64,000 nucleotides of DNA, taken from NCBI RefSeq assembly GCF_014192745.1, contig NZ_JACHYJ010000007.1, positions 62,001 to 126,000 of the forward strand. The letters are read 5' to 3'. The notes under the pieces were generated by a model that saw only the letters and a list, made by a program, of their open reading frames with translations, ran no database searches and was not told the origin of the DNA. Shown one piece after another: positions 56,644-64,000 of this stretch. A program made the translations under genes and the position numbers. Origin of the DNA: Luteimonas sp. RC10 (GTDB taxonomy: Bacteria; Pseudomonadota; Gammaproteobacteria; Xanthomonadales; Xanthomonadaceae). How positions within the stretch are numbered: position 1 is the first letter of the stretch; each line of letters opens with the position of its first letter.

Positions 56644-56671
56644 AAAACGGCGACTTTCTAGCCGCCGTTTT
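56644..56671 (-). terminator. Rho-independent terminator of aceE
   Basis: On the minus strand AAAACGGCG (56671-56663) pairs with CGCCGTTTT (56652-56644) around a 10-base loop, followed by T-rich bases. It ends aceE transcription, so the NACHT gene starting 26 bases further on needs its own promoter or read-through. Confidence 0.8.
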
Positions 56672-56686
56672 CATTACTTATTCGAA

Positions 56687-59476
56687 TCAAACCCCAACCG
56701 GGTTCGCCTTCTCCGGATCGATCTTGTACAGCTTGATCGCCCTGGCAACGTCTTTCCCCGTCATCTTCCCGTCCTTCGCCAGCGCGTCGATCGCCGCCTG
56801 GGCGATGTAGTAGCGGTCCACTTCGAAGTGGCGACGCAAGTTGGCGCGGGTGTCGGAGCGGCCGAAGCCGTCGGTGCCGAGCACGGTGTAGGTGTGCGGC
56901 ACGAAGGCGCGGATCTGGTCGGCGAAGGCGCGTACGTAGTCGGTCGCGGCGATCACCGGACCGGGGCGCCCTTCGAGCTGTTCGGTCACGTAGGGCTTGC
57001 GGCGGGTCTTGGCTTCGGGGTTGAAGCGGTTCCAGCGCTCGGCGTCGAAGCCGTCGCGGCGCAGCTCGGTGAAGCTGGGGCAGGACCAGATGTCGGCGGT
57101 CACGCCGAAGTCCTTGTCCAGCAGTTCGGCGGCGGCGATGACTTCGCGCAGGATGGTGCCCGAGCCCAGGAGTTGGACGTGGGGGAGGTTGGTGGACTTC
57201 TTCTTGCCCGAGTTGCCCCCACCCGAAGCGGCTGCGCCGCTTCGACCTCCCCCGCTGGCGGGGGAGGTGTCCGACTTGCTGGCGGGGGAGGTCGCCGTGT
57301 CGGCGGTGCTGGAGAGCAGGTACATGCCCTTGATGATGCCCTCGGCGGCCTCGGGGGTGACGGCCGGGTGCGGGTAGTTCTCGTTCATCAGGGTGATGTA
57401 GAAGTACTCGTCGCGCTGCTCGTCGAGCATGCGCTGCATGCCGTACTGCAGGATCACCGCGACCTCACCGGCGAAGGTGGGGTCGTAGCTGCGGCAGTTG
57501 GGAATGGCGCCCGAGAGCAGGTGGCTGTGGCCGTCTTCGTGCTGCAGGCCTTCGCCGTTGAGCGTGGTGCGCCCGGCGGTGGCGCCGAGCAGGAAGCCGC
57601 GGGCGCGCATGTCGGCTGCCTGCCAGGCGGCGTCGCCGATGCGCTGGAAGCCGAACATCGAGTAGTAGATGTAGAACGGCAGCATCGGCAGGTCGTTGGT
57701 GCTGTAGCTGGTGGCCGCGGCCATCCAGCTGGCGAACGCGCCGGCTTCGGTGATGCCCTCTTCCAGCACCTGGCCGGCCGCGTCTTCGCGGTAGTACATC
57801 AGCTGGTCGCGGTCCACCGGCTTGTACTTCTGGCCCTGCGGGGCGTAGATGCCCAGCTGGCGGAACAGGCCTTCCATGCCGAAGGTGCGGGCTTCGTCGG
57901 CGACGATCGGCACCACGCGCGGGCCCACCTGCTTGTCGCGCAGGATCACCGAGAGCGACTGCACGAAGGCCATCGTGGTGCTGATCTCGCGCTCGCCGGT
58001 CGCCTGCATCAGGCGGTCGAACACCTTGAGCTCGGGGGCCTTGAGGCTTTCGGTGCTCTTGCGGCGGCGCTGCGGCAAAAAGCCGCCCAGCTTTTCGCGG
58101 CGCTCGAGCAGGTACTGCACTTCCTCCGAATCCTTGCCCGGGTGGTAGAACGGCACGTCGCCGTCCTTGAGCGCGGCGTCGGAGACCGGGATCTTGAAGC
58201 GGTCACGGAACGTGCGCACCGCGTCGTCGTCGAGCTTCTTGGTGTTGTGGGTCGGGTTGAGCGCTTCACCGGCGCTGCCCAGGCCGTAGCCCTTGACGGT
58301 CTTGGCCAGGATCACCGTGGGCTGGCCCTTGGTGTCCATCGCGTTCTGGTAGGCGGCAAAGACCTTGTGCGGGTCGTGGCCGCCGCGGTTGAGGCGCCAG
58401 ATGTCGTCGTCGCTGAGATTGGCGACGAGGTTGGCGGTCTCGGGGTACTTGCCGAAGAAATGCTCGCGCGTGTAGGCGCCGCCGAAGGCCTTGCAGTTCT
58501 GGTACTCGCCGTCGACGGTCTCCATCATCAGCTTCTTGAGCATGCCGTCCTTGTCCTTGGCCAGCAGCGGGTCCCAATAGCTGCCCCAGATCGTCTTGAC
58601 GACGTTCCAGCCGGCACCGCGGAACTGGCCTTCCAGCTCCTGGATGATCTTGCCGTTGCCGCGCACCGGGCCGTCCAGGCGCTGCAGGTTGCAGTTGATC
58701 ACGAACACCAGGTTGTCCAGGCCTTCGCGGCCGGCCACCGAGATCGCGCCCAGGCTCTCGGGCTCGTCGGTCTCGCCGTCGCCGAGGAAGCACCAGACCT
58801 TGCGGTCGGTCTTGGGCATCAGGCCGCGGGCTTCGAGGTACTTCCAGTTGCGGGCCTGGTAGATGGCCGCAATCGGGCCCAAGCCCATCGAGACGGTCGG
58901 CAGCTGCCAGTAGTCGGGCATCAGCCAGGGGTGCGGGTAGGACGAGACGCCCTTGCCGTCGACTTCCATGCGGAAGTTGTCGATCTGCTCTTCGCTGATG
59001 CGGCCTTCCAGGAAGGAGCGGGCGTAGATGCCCGGCGAGCTGTGGCCCTGGGTGCAGATCAGGTCACCCGGGTGATCGGCGGAAGGGGCGCGGAAGAAGT
59101 GGTTGAAGCCCACGTCGTAGAGCGTGGCGCTGGAGGCGAAGCTGGCCAGGTGGCCGCCCAGGTCGCCGGGCTTGCGGTTGGCGCGCACGACCATCGCCAT
59201 CGCGTTCCAGCGGATGATCGAGCGGATGCGCCATTCCAGGTCGCTGTTGCCCGGCATCTTCGGCTCGAGGTGGGCCGGGATGGTGTTGACGTATTCGGTG
59301 GTCGGCGCGAACGGCAGGTGGGCGCCGGCGCGGCGGGTCAGCTCGACCATGTTCTCGAGCAGCTGGTGCGCGCGCTCGGGGCCGCCGACGTCGATGACCG
59401 CCTTGAGCGACTCGATCCACTCGCGGGTCTCGGTCGGATCGGGGTCGTTCTGCAGGACGTCGTTCAGCCAGTTCAT
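56687..59476 (-). CDS. aceE: Pyruvate dehydrogenase E1 component, homodimeric type
   Basis: A 929-residue thiamine-diphosphate enzyme that decarboxylates pyruvate and acetylates the lipoyl group of E2. The start MNWLNDVLQNDPDPTETREWIESL at 59476 is typical; the frame runs far upstream without merit. Motifs are TQGHSSPGIYARSFLEGR, FLGDGETDEPESLGA with INCNLQRLDGPVRGN (TPP/Mg site), and the transketolase-like LLGSGTILREVIAAAELL, VLGTDGFGRSDTR. Compared with E. coli AceE, about 30 extra residues (about 725-755, Ser/Gly/Ala/Lys-rich) sit between GMYLLSS and HVQLLGSG; their DNA matches the local palindromic repeat. The insertion is in frame, so the enzyme is probably active. Confidence 0.95.
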   Translation of the reverse strand: MNWLNDVLQNDPDPTETREWIESLKAVIDVGGPERAHQLLENMVELTRRAGAHLPFAPTTEYVNTIPAHLEPKMPGNSDLEWRIRSIIRWNAMAMVVRANRKPGDLGGHLASFASSATLYDVGFNHFFRAPSADHPGDLICTQGHSSPGIYARSFLEGRISEEQIDNFRMEVDGKGVSSYPHPWLMPDYWQLPTVSMGLGPIAAIYQARNWKYLEARGLMPKTDRKVWCFLGDGETDEPESLGAISVAGREGLDNLVFVINCNLQRLDGPVRGNGKIIQELEGQFRGAGWNVVKTIWGSYWDPLLAKDKDGMLKKLMMETVDGEYQNCKAFGGAYTREHFFGKYPETANLVANLSDDDIWRLNRGGHDPHKVFAAYQNAMDTKGQPTVILAKTVKGYGLGSAGEALNPTHNTKKLDDDAVRTFRDRFKIPVSDAALKDGDVPFYHPGKDSEEVQYLLERREKLGGFLPQRRRKSTESLKAPELKVFDRLMQATGEREISTTMAFVQSLSVILRDKQVGPRVVPIVADEARTFGMEGLFRQLGIYAPQGQKYKPVDRDQLMYYREDAAGQVLEEGITEAGAFASWMAAATSYSTNDLPMLPFYIYYSMFGFQRIGDAAWQAADMRARGFLLGATAGRTTLNGEGLQHEDGHSHLLSGAIPNCRSYDPTFAGEVAVILQYGMQRMLDEQRDEYFYITLMNENYPHPAVTPEAAEGIIKGMYLLSSTADTATSPASKSDTSPASGGGRSGAAASGGGNSGKKKSTNLPHVQLLGSGTILREVIAAAELLDKDFGVTADIWSCPSFTELRRDGFDAERWNRFNPEAKTRRKPYVTEQLEGRPGPVIAATDYVRAFADQIRAFVPHTYTVLGTDGFGRSDTRANLRRHFEVDRYYIAQAAIDALAKDGKMTGKDVARAIKLYKIDPEKANPVGV
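57212..57300 (-). repeat. Palindromic repeat element inserted in the aceE coding sequence
   Basis: It contains two near-perfect hairpins: CGAAGCGGC/GCCGCTTCG (57224-57232 and 57236-57244) and ACCTCCCCCGC/GCGGGGGAGGT (57245-57255 and 57258-57268). A second partial GCGGGGGAGGTCG copy follows (57283-57294). The CCTCCCCCGC...GCGGGGGAGG core is the same as in the intergenic array at 62.4-63.2 kb. In aceE it encodes a Ser/Gly/Ala-rich loop. Confidence 0.8.
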
Positions 59477-59741
59477 CAGATGTGCTCCAGCGCGGCGCGC
59501 GCGGCCGCGTGCAAGGGGTCGTTGTCGAACGGTCGATTCTAACAGGCGCGTTCTGCCGGGCGCGCCGGTTGCGGGGGTCGGGGACAGCGCGTTCCAGCGG
59601 TGCGTCTGCCCGGGTCCGGCTCGCCGGCCGGGCCCGGCAGCCATTGCCCGATTGCGGGCCGCCCGGCCGTCCGCCATGATCCCGTGTTCAGGGGAGGATG
59701 CGGCATGATTGCGCCCCCCGCCCGCGCCCGAGCCCATCCCG

Positions 59742-61550
59742 ATGCCCCATACCGCCTCGCGTTCCAGCCGTTGGCAGTTGCCTGCGCTCGGGGTGGCGAT
59801 CGTGCTGATCGTGGTCGGGCCGTTCCTGATCATGCGCGCGGCGATCGGCGAGGCCGACGAGGCGACGCTCGAGGTGGTGCATACCCGCGAGATCCAGACG
59901 CTGGTGCAGGCGGTCTCGGCCGATGCGCGCAGCCTGGAGGCGGCGGCGATCGCACTGACCCGCGGGATCGATTCGCCGTTGCTGCGCGAGCGCATCCGCG
60001 ATGCGCGCGAGCGGATCCTGCCCAATGTCGAGGCGGTGCTGGAGTTGACCCGGGACAACCCGGCGCAGCAGGCGCGGCTGGGCGCGCTGCGCAACATGCT
60101 CGAGCAGCGTCTGGCCCGGATCGACCAGGTGATCGCCGCCGAGGAGGCGGCGACCAACCGGCAGATCGACGAGATGATCGTGCTCTACCCGATCCAGCGG
60201 CTGGTGATGGACGTGGTGGCCGAGGAAGAGGCGCTGCTGCTGGACCGCAAGGCGGTGGCGGCGCGTGCCAACCGCAATGCCGAGCTGTCGAGCTGGGCGG
60301 CGATGGTGGTGCAGTTGCTGCTCTTGGCGGCGGCGAGCTACTTCGCGCTGCGCCAGCAGACCGGCCGCGTGGCCGCCGAGCGGCAGGCGCTGAGCGCCAG
60401 CAGCCGGGCGCTGGCGGTGCTCGACAGCGTGCGCGAGCCGATCGTGCTGGTCGACAACCAGCAGCGGGTGGTGATGCACAACGCGGCGTTCGCCGAGCTC
60501 TATGGCGTGGACGACGATGCGCGCGGCCATGCGCTGGCCGAGATCGGCGACGGCGCCTGGCAGGATGCCGAGACGCTGCGGCGGCTGCACGATGTGCTGG
60601 CGCGCAACCGCGAGCTGTGGGACTACCGCCTGAGCCAGGCCACGGTCGACGGGGTGGAGCGCACGATGCTGCTCAATGCCCGGCGCATGCCGCTGCCCGA
60701 CCGCGATGACGCGGTGGCGCTGATCACCGCGTCCGATGTGACCGCGCAGAGCATCAGCGAACGGCAGATCCGCGAGCTCAACCAGCAGCTCGAGGGCAAG
60801 ATCGAGCAGGTCTCCGACGTCAATCGCGAGCTGGAGGCCTTCAGTTATTCGGTCTCCCACGACCTGCGCGCGCCGCTGCGGCACATCGCCGGGTTTGCCG
60901 ACAAGCTCGGCCGCCATCTGGGCGAGAACATCGACGAGAAGAGCAGCCACTACCTCAATGTCATCGGCAGTTCGGCGCGACGCATGTCCACGCTGATCGA
61001 CGATCTGCTGGTGTACTCGCGCCTGGGCCGCAGTGCGCTGCGGCTGCAGAGCGTGGATCTGCAGACGATGGTGTCCGATGCACGCGCGATGCTCGACAGC
61101 AACGCGAAGGCCGAGAAGCCCGACCACCGCATCGAGTGGACGATCGCGCCGCTGCCGATCGTGGTCGGCGACGAGAACATGCTGCGGCAGGTGTGGTTGA
61201 ACCTGCTGGGCAATGCGGTCAAGTACAGCAGCGGCAGCGAGCCGTCGACGATCGAGGTCACCTGCCGGCGGCTGGACGACGGCGGCTACGAGTTCTCGGT
61301 GCGCGACAACGGCGCGGGCTTCGACATGCAATACGCGGGCAAGTTGTTCGGCGTGTTCCAGCGCCTGCATTCGGCCAGCGAGTTCCCCGGCACCGGCGTC
61401 GGCCTGGCCAGCGTGCGTCGCGTGCTCGGCCGCCACGGCGGGCGGATCTGGGCCGAGTCGGCGCCGGGCCAGGGCGCCACGTTCTTCTTCACCCTTCCCG
61501 CCTCCGTCCAGGAGCCGGGTCTTCTGTCCTCACCAGGAAAACAGCAATGA
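59742..61550 (+). CDS. Membrane sensor histidine kinase with PAS-like domain
   Basis: A 602-residue kinase. Helix 1 (LPALGVAIVLIVVGPFLIM), a periplasmic helical sensor of about 150 residues (CHASE3-like), helix 2 (WAAMVVQLLLLAAASYFAL), a PAS-like domain (LDSVREPIVLVDNQQRVVMHNAAFAELYG), HisKA with FSYSVSHDLRAPLRHIAGFADKL (phospho-acceptor His373), and HATPase_c (LRQVWLNLLGNAVKYSS, GAGFDMQYAGKLFGVFQRLH, GTGVGLASVRRV) follow in order. This bacteriophytochrome-type kinase core commonly pairs with Rcp1-like receivers, and one overlaps it. An in-frame TTG at 59709, 11 bases after GGGGAGG, is an alternative start. It is divergent from aceE. Confidence 0.9.
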   Translation: MPHTASRSSRWQLPALGVAIVLIVVGPFLIMRAAIGEADEATLEVVHTREIQTLVQAVSADARSLEAAAIALTRGIDSPLLRERIRDARERILPNVEAVLELTRDNPAQQARLGALRNMLEQRLARIDQVIAAEEAATNRQIDEMIVLYPIQRLVMDVVAEEEALLLDRKAVAARANRNAELSSWAAMVVQLLLLAAASYFALRQQTGRVAAERQALSASSRALAVLDSVREPIVLVDNQQRVVMHNAAFAELYGVDDDARGHALAEIGDGAWQDAETLRRLHDVLARNRELWDYRLSQATVDGVERTMLLNARRMPLPDRDDAVALITASDVTAQSISERQIRELNQQLEGKIEQVSDVNRELEAFSYSVSHDLRAPLRHIAGFADKLGRHLGENIDEKSSHYLNVIGSSARRMSTLIDDLLVYSRLGRSALRLQSVDLQTMVSDARAMLDSNAKAEKPDHRIEWTIAPLPIVVGDENMLRQVWLNLLGNAVKYSSGSEPSTIEVTCRRLDDGGYEFSVRDNGAGFDMQYAGKLFGVFQRLHSASEFPGTGVGLASVRRVLGRHGGRIWAESAPGQGATFFFTLPASVQEPGLLSSPGKQQ

Positions 61551-61987
61551 GCGAAATCCGCACCATCCTTCTCGCCGAGGACAGCCCGCACGATGCCGAG
61601 ATGGCGATCGATGCGCTGCGCGAGGCCAATCTCGCCAACCCGATCGTGCATGTCGAGGACGGCGTCGAGGCGGTGGACTACCTGTTCCGTCGCGGCAAGT
61701 ACGCCGACCGCGCCGAGGGCGACCCGGCGGTGCTGCTGCTCGACATCAAGATGCCGCGCATGGACGGCCTGGAAGTGCTCAAGCAGTTGCGCGATCACGA
61801 GACGCTCAAGCGCATGCCGGTGGTGATCCTGTCGTCCTCGCGCGAGGAAAGCGACCTGGCGCGCAGCTGGGATCTGGGCGTGAACGCGTATGTGGTCAAG
61901 CCGGTGGACGTCGACCAGTTCTTCGATGCGGTGCGCACGCTGGGCAAGTTCTGGGCCGTGCTCAACGAAGTGCCCGAGGAAGAGTGA
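61547..61987 (+). CDS. Single-domain response regulator (Rcp1-like)
   Basis: A 146-residue receiver with no output domain. It contains ILLAEDSPHDAEMAIDAL (acidic pair), LLLDIKMPRMDGLEVL with phospho-acceptor Asp66, VVILSSSREESDL (Thr/Ser switch) and NAYVVKPVDVDQF (Lys). The insertion after the third helix (FRRGKYADRAEGDP) marks the Rcp1 subfamily that serves phytochrome-like kinases. ATG overlaps the kinase stop as ATGA, so the two are coupled. Confidence 0.92.
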   Translation: MSEIRTILLAEDSPHDAEMAIDALREANLANPIVHVEDGVEAVDYLFRRGKYADRAEGDPAVLLLDIKMPRMDGLEVLKQLRDHETLKRMPVVILSSSREESDLARSWDLGVNAYVVKPVDVDQFFDAVRTLGKFWAVLNEVPEEE

Positions 61988-61993
61988 GCCCGC

Positions 61994-62404
61994 ATGGGGG
62001 ACGATGAAGGCCATGGCGCGCGGGCTGGACGCCTGCGTGTCCTGATCGTCGACGATTCGCGCGACGATGCCGAGCTCGCCGAACTGGCCCTGCGCGATGC
62101 GGGGGTGGCGGTCGAGACGCGACGGGTCCACAGCGAGGCGGGGCTGGTGGAGGCGCTGGAAGCCTTTGCGCCGCGCGTGGTGCTGTCGGACGTCAATCTG
62201 CCGGGGTTCTCGGGCGCCGAAGCGCTCGCGCTCACCCGCCGGCTGCGTCCCGGGGTGCCGGTGGTGTTCATGACCGGCTCGGCCTACGGCCTGCCGGGCG
62301 ATGTGATGCCCGAGGGCGATGCGTTGGTCCACAAGGACCAACTCGACCGCCTGCCGGCGGCGCTGGCCCAGGTGTTGGCGGTGGGAGACGACGGGGCGGA
62401 GTGA
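61994..62404 (+). CDS. Second single-domain response regulator
   Basis: A 136-residue receiver six bases after the first regulator. LRVLIVDDSRDDAELAELAL, VVLSDVNLPGFSGAEAL (phospho-acceptor Asp66), VVFMTGSAYG and LVHKDQLDRLP (Lys) are all present. It has no output domain. Kinase plus two stand-alone receivers in one unit suggests a branched phosphorelay, or a phosphate sink by the second receiver; the downstream effector is not in the window. Confidence 0.9.
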   Translation: MGDDEGHGARAGRLRVLIVDDSRDDAELAELALRDAGVAVETRRVHSEAGLVEALEAFAPRVVLSDVNLPGFSGAEALALTRRLRPGVPVVFMTGSAYGLPGDVMPEGDALVHKDQLDRLPAALAQVLAVGDDGAE

Positions 62405-62419
62405 AGGCGGTGGGGCTGC

Positions 62420-63183
62420 GCGCAAAGCCCCTGCCCCCACCCGACACGCTACGCGTGTCGACCTCCCCCGCGGTGCGGGGGAGGTGATTTGGTTGCGCGA
62501 TGCATGACGCAGCGCGCGCTTTGTGCCTTCCCCCGCTTGCGGGGCATTGCACCCTTTACGGGTGGAAGGTTGGGAGGGGGGCGCTTTTCGCGCCGTACTG
62601 GACGAAGCGGCATTCCGCTCAAAAGCCCCCGCCCCCACCCGACACGCTACGCGTGTCGACCTCCCCCGCGGTGCGGGGGCGGTGACGGACTCCGCGATGT
62701 GCTTGTCTCCGCCCTGCTCCGAGACGTGGCCGCTCGCGCGATGAATGATCCAGCGCGCGGGGCGCTAGCTCCTTCCCCCGCTTGCGGGGCATTGCGCCCT
62801 TTACGGGTGGAAGGTTGGGATGGGGGCGCTTTTCGCGCCGTATTGGACGAAGCGGCATTCCGCTCAAAAGCCCCCGCCCCCACCCGACACGCTGCGCGTG
62901 TCGACCTCCCCCGCGATGCGGGGGAGGTGATCTGGTTGCGCGATTCGGTTGTTCTCTGCGCGAGTGCAACGACGCGCGCGCGGGGCGCTTGTCTCCTTCC
63001 CCCGCTTGCGGGGGAAGGTTGGGATGGGGGCGCTTTTCGCGTGGCGCTGGACGAAGCGGCATTCCGCTCAAAAGCCCCCGCCCCCACCCGACACGCTGCG
63101 CGTGTCGACCTCCCCCGCGGTGCGGGGGAGGTGACCTGATTGGGGGTGCGTGCGCCGACCTCCCCCGCGATGCGGGGGAGGTG
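62420..63183. repeat. Tandem array of GC-rich palindromic intergenic repeats
   Basis: Four units of about 200-245 bp share a core CCCCCACCCGACACGCT...GTGTCGACCTCCCCCGC, then GCGGGGGAGGTG. Copies of the CCGACACGCT start lie at 62441, 62639, 62884 and 63088, and a partial unit (CGACCTCCCCCGCGATGCGG) lies at 63158. CTTCCCCCGCTTGCGGGG, AAGGTTGGGA and AGCGGCATTCCGCTCAAAAG blocks link them. Each core can fold into a strong hairpin. No spacer-like unique segments of constant size are present, so it is not a CRISPR. The array fills the gap between convergent transcription units. Confidence 0.85.
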
Positions 63184-63194
63184 ACGGGCGCCGG

Positions 63195-64000
63195 TCAGGC
63201 GCCTTGTTGTTGGGCCTTGCGGATCTGGGCGTCGACGGCGGCGATGGCGGTCATGTTGATCACGCGGCGCGGGGTGGCCGAGGGCGTCAGGATGTGGGCG
63301 GGCTTGTTGACGCCCATCAGGATCGGCCCCAGGGCCACGCCGCCGGTCATCACGCGGATCATGTTGTAGGTGATATTGGCGGCGTCGATGTTCGGGAACA
63401 CGAAGAGGTTGGCGCGGCCGCTCAGTGTGGTGTCGGGCAGCATGCGGCGGCGCAGGGATTCGTCCCAGGCGGTGTCGCCCATCATCTCGCCGTCGAATTC
63501 GAGCCGGGGCGCGCGGCGCACGAGGATCTCGCGCACTTCGCGCATCTTGCGGGCGCTGGGGTCGTCGTGGCTGCCGAAGTTGGAGTGCGAGAGCAGGGCG
63601 ATCTTCGGTTCGATGCCGAACAGCTTCAGGCGGTAGGCGGCCTGGATGGTGCTCTCGGCGATCTGCTCGGCGGTCGGGTCGGGCTGGACGTGGGTGTCGA
63701 CGAAGAACCACAGGCCCTGGTCGTTGACCACGCCGGTCATCGCCGAGGTGCTCTGCAGGCCGGGGTCGAGCGGCAGCACGCTGCGCACGTAGCCGAGCTT
63801 CTTGTGGAAGCGGCCGACGATGCCGGTGATCATCGCGTCGGCCTCGCCGCGGTCGACCATGATCGCGGCAATCAGCGTCGGGCGCGAGCGCAGCAGGTTC
63901 TTGGCCGAGTCGGGGGTGACGCCGCGGCGCGCGGTCATGGCGTGGTAGTGCTGCCAGTACTCGTTGAAGCGCGGGTCGTCGTTGATGTTGGTCAGTTCGA
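63195..64000 (-). CDS. maeB: NADP-dependent malic enzyme, C-terminal phosphotransacetylase-like part (5' end outside window)
   Basis: The in-window part (268 codons, open to the right edge) is the phosphate-acetyltransferase-like domain of MaeB-type malic enzymes. It includes FNEYWQHYHAMTARRGVTPDSAKNLLRSRPTLIAAIMVDRGEADAMITG, VHTQPDPTAEQIAE-like sequence and LFVFPNIDAANITYNMIRVMTGGVALGPILMG. A stand-alone Pta is less likely, because the start would need the malic-enzyme half just upstream and the NEYW...MTARRG junction is typical of MaeB. The enzyme decarboxylates malate to pyruvate with NADP. It ends 11 bp after the repeat array. Confidence 0.88.
   Translation of the reverse strand, partial: ELTNINDDPRFNEYWQHYHAMTARRGVTPDSAKNLLRSRPTLIAAIMVDRGEADAMITGIVGRFHKKLGYVRSVLPLDPGLQSTSAMTGVVNDQGLWFFVDTHVQPDPTAEQIAESTIQAAYRLKLFGIEPKIALLSHSNFGSHDDPSARKMREVREILVRRAPRLEFDGEMMGDTAWDESLRRRMLPDTTLSGRANLFVFPNIDAANITYNMIRVMTGGVALGPILMGVNKPAHILTPSATPRRVINMTAIAAVDAQIRKAQQQGA

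Noticed and set aside
57181-57300. aceE as a split or frameshifted pseudogene
   Set aside because: The repeat-derived insertion keeps the frame, and conserved sequence resumes directly after it.
56828-59542. Open frame of 904 codons on the plus strand
   Set aside because: It is antisense to aceE, whose TPP-site motifs are unambiguous.
62420-63183. Possible CRISPR array
   Set aside because: Repeats are spaced irregularly (about 198, 245 and 204 bases) and the material between them is itself repeated. There are no unique spacers and no cas genes.

Overview
The window is 64 kb of high-GC chromosome that most resembles a Lysobacter/Luteimonas-type member of the Xanthomonadaceae. The reasons are the rsmG-parA-parB order, a homodimeric-type aceE, a maeB-type malic enzyme, the Xanthomonadaceae-style CCTCCCCCGC/GCGGGGGAGG intergenic repeats, and proteobacterial lasso-peptide genes with a dedicated isopeptidase and TonB receptor. 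The genus assignment is inference; no rRNA or tRNA gene was recognised.

Layout. 0-2.4 kb: end of rsmG, then parA-parB (chromosome segregation). 2.4-8.6 kb: a small His/Cys-rich exported protein and a czcCBA-type heavy-metal efflux operon. 8.7-11.9 kb: a membrane-anchored MutS-like ATPase and a CmlA/FloR-like exporter. 12-15.2 kb: a 1057-residue protein with two N-terminal repeats, possibly a type III translocator/effector-like protein. 15.5-20.7 kb (minus): a large secreted RHS/YD-repeat protein translationally coupled to a small membrane protein, a plausible toxin/immunity pair. 20.8-25.4 kb: a decayed copy of the tail of the 12 kb gene, then a run of small minus-strand genes that look like orphan immunity or lipoprotein genes. 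25.8-32.4 kb: metal or siderophore uptake genes (DUF2946-like protein, TonB receptor, PepSY reductase-like protein, candidate Zur box, second TonB receptor, relic of a second PepSY gene). 32.6-36.6 kb: a second set of orphan immunity-like genes (two DUF4279, one DUF4265), a frameshifted secreted protein, an IS481 fossil and a toxin-tail fragment. 36.6-38.7 kb: an NmrA-like reductase with a divergent HxlR regulator, bracketed by an intact and a broken copy of a 54-residue membrane protein.

39.3-47.85 kb is a complete lasso-peptide locus. It has a GntR-type regulator, a 47-residue precursor (predicted core starting GFPGMPTE, ring Gly1-Glu8), a fused B protein (RRE plus Cys protease), an asparagine-synthetase-like C protein, an oppositely oriented isopeptidase and TonB receptor, and a small XRE regulator. 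No ABC exporter was found. A, B and C would make the peptide, the receptor would re-import it and the isopeptidase would open it.

48.4-56.6 kb is an accessory, probably defence, island. It holds an HNH nuclease with an EVE-like N-terminus, a membrane protein, an uncharacterised two-gene pair (cytosolic protein plus four-helix membrane protein), an IS481-family insertion with 5-bp target duplications and a frameshifted transposase, and an AT-rich 1026-residue NACHT ATPase fused to a PD-(D/E)XK-like nuclease domain. From 56.7 kb the core chromosome resumes: aceE (carrying an in-frame insertion derived from the local palindromic repeat), a histidine kinase with two single-domain response regulators, a tandem array of the repeat, and the C-terminal part of maeB running off the window.
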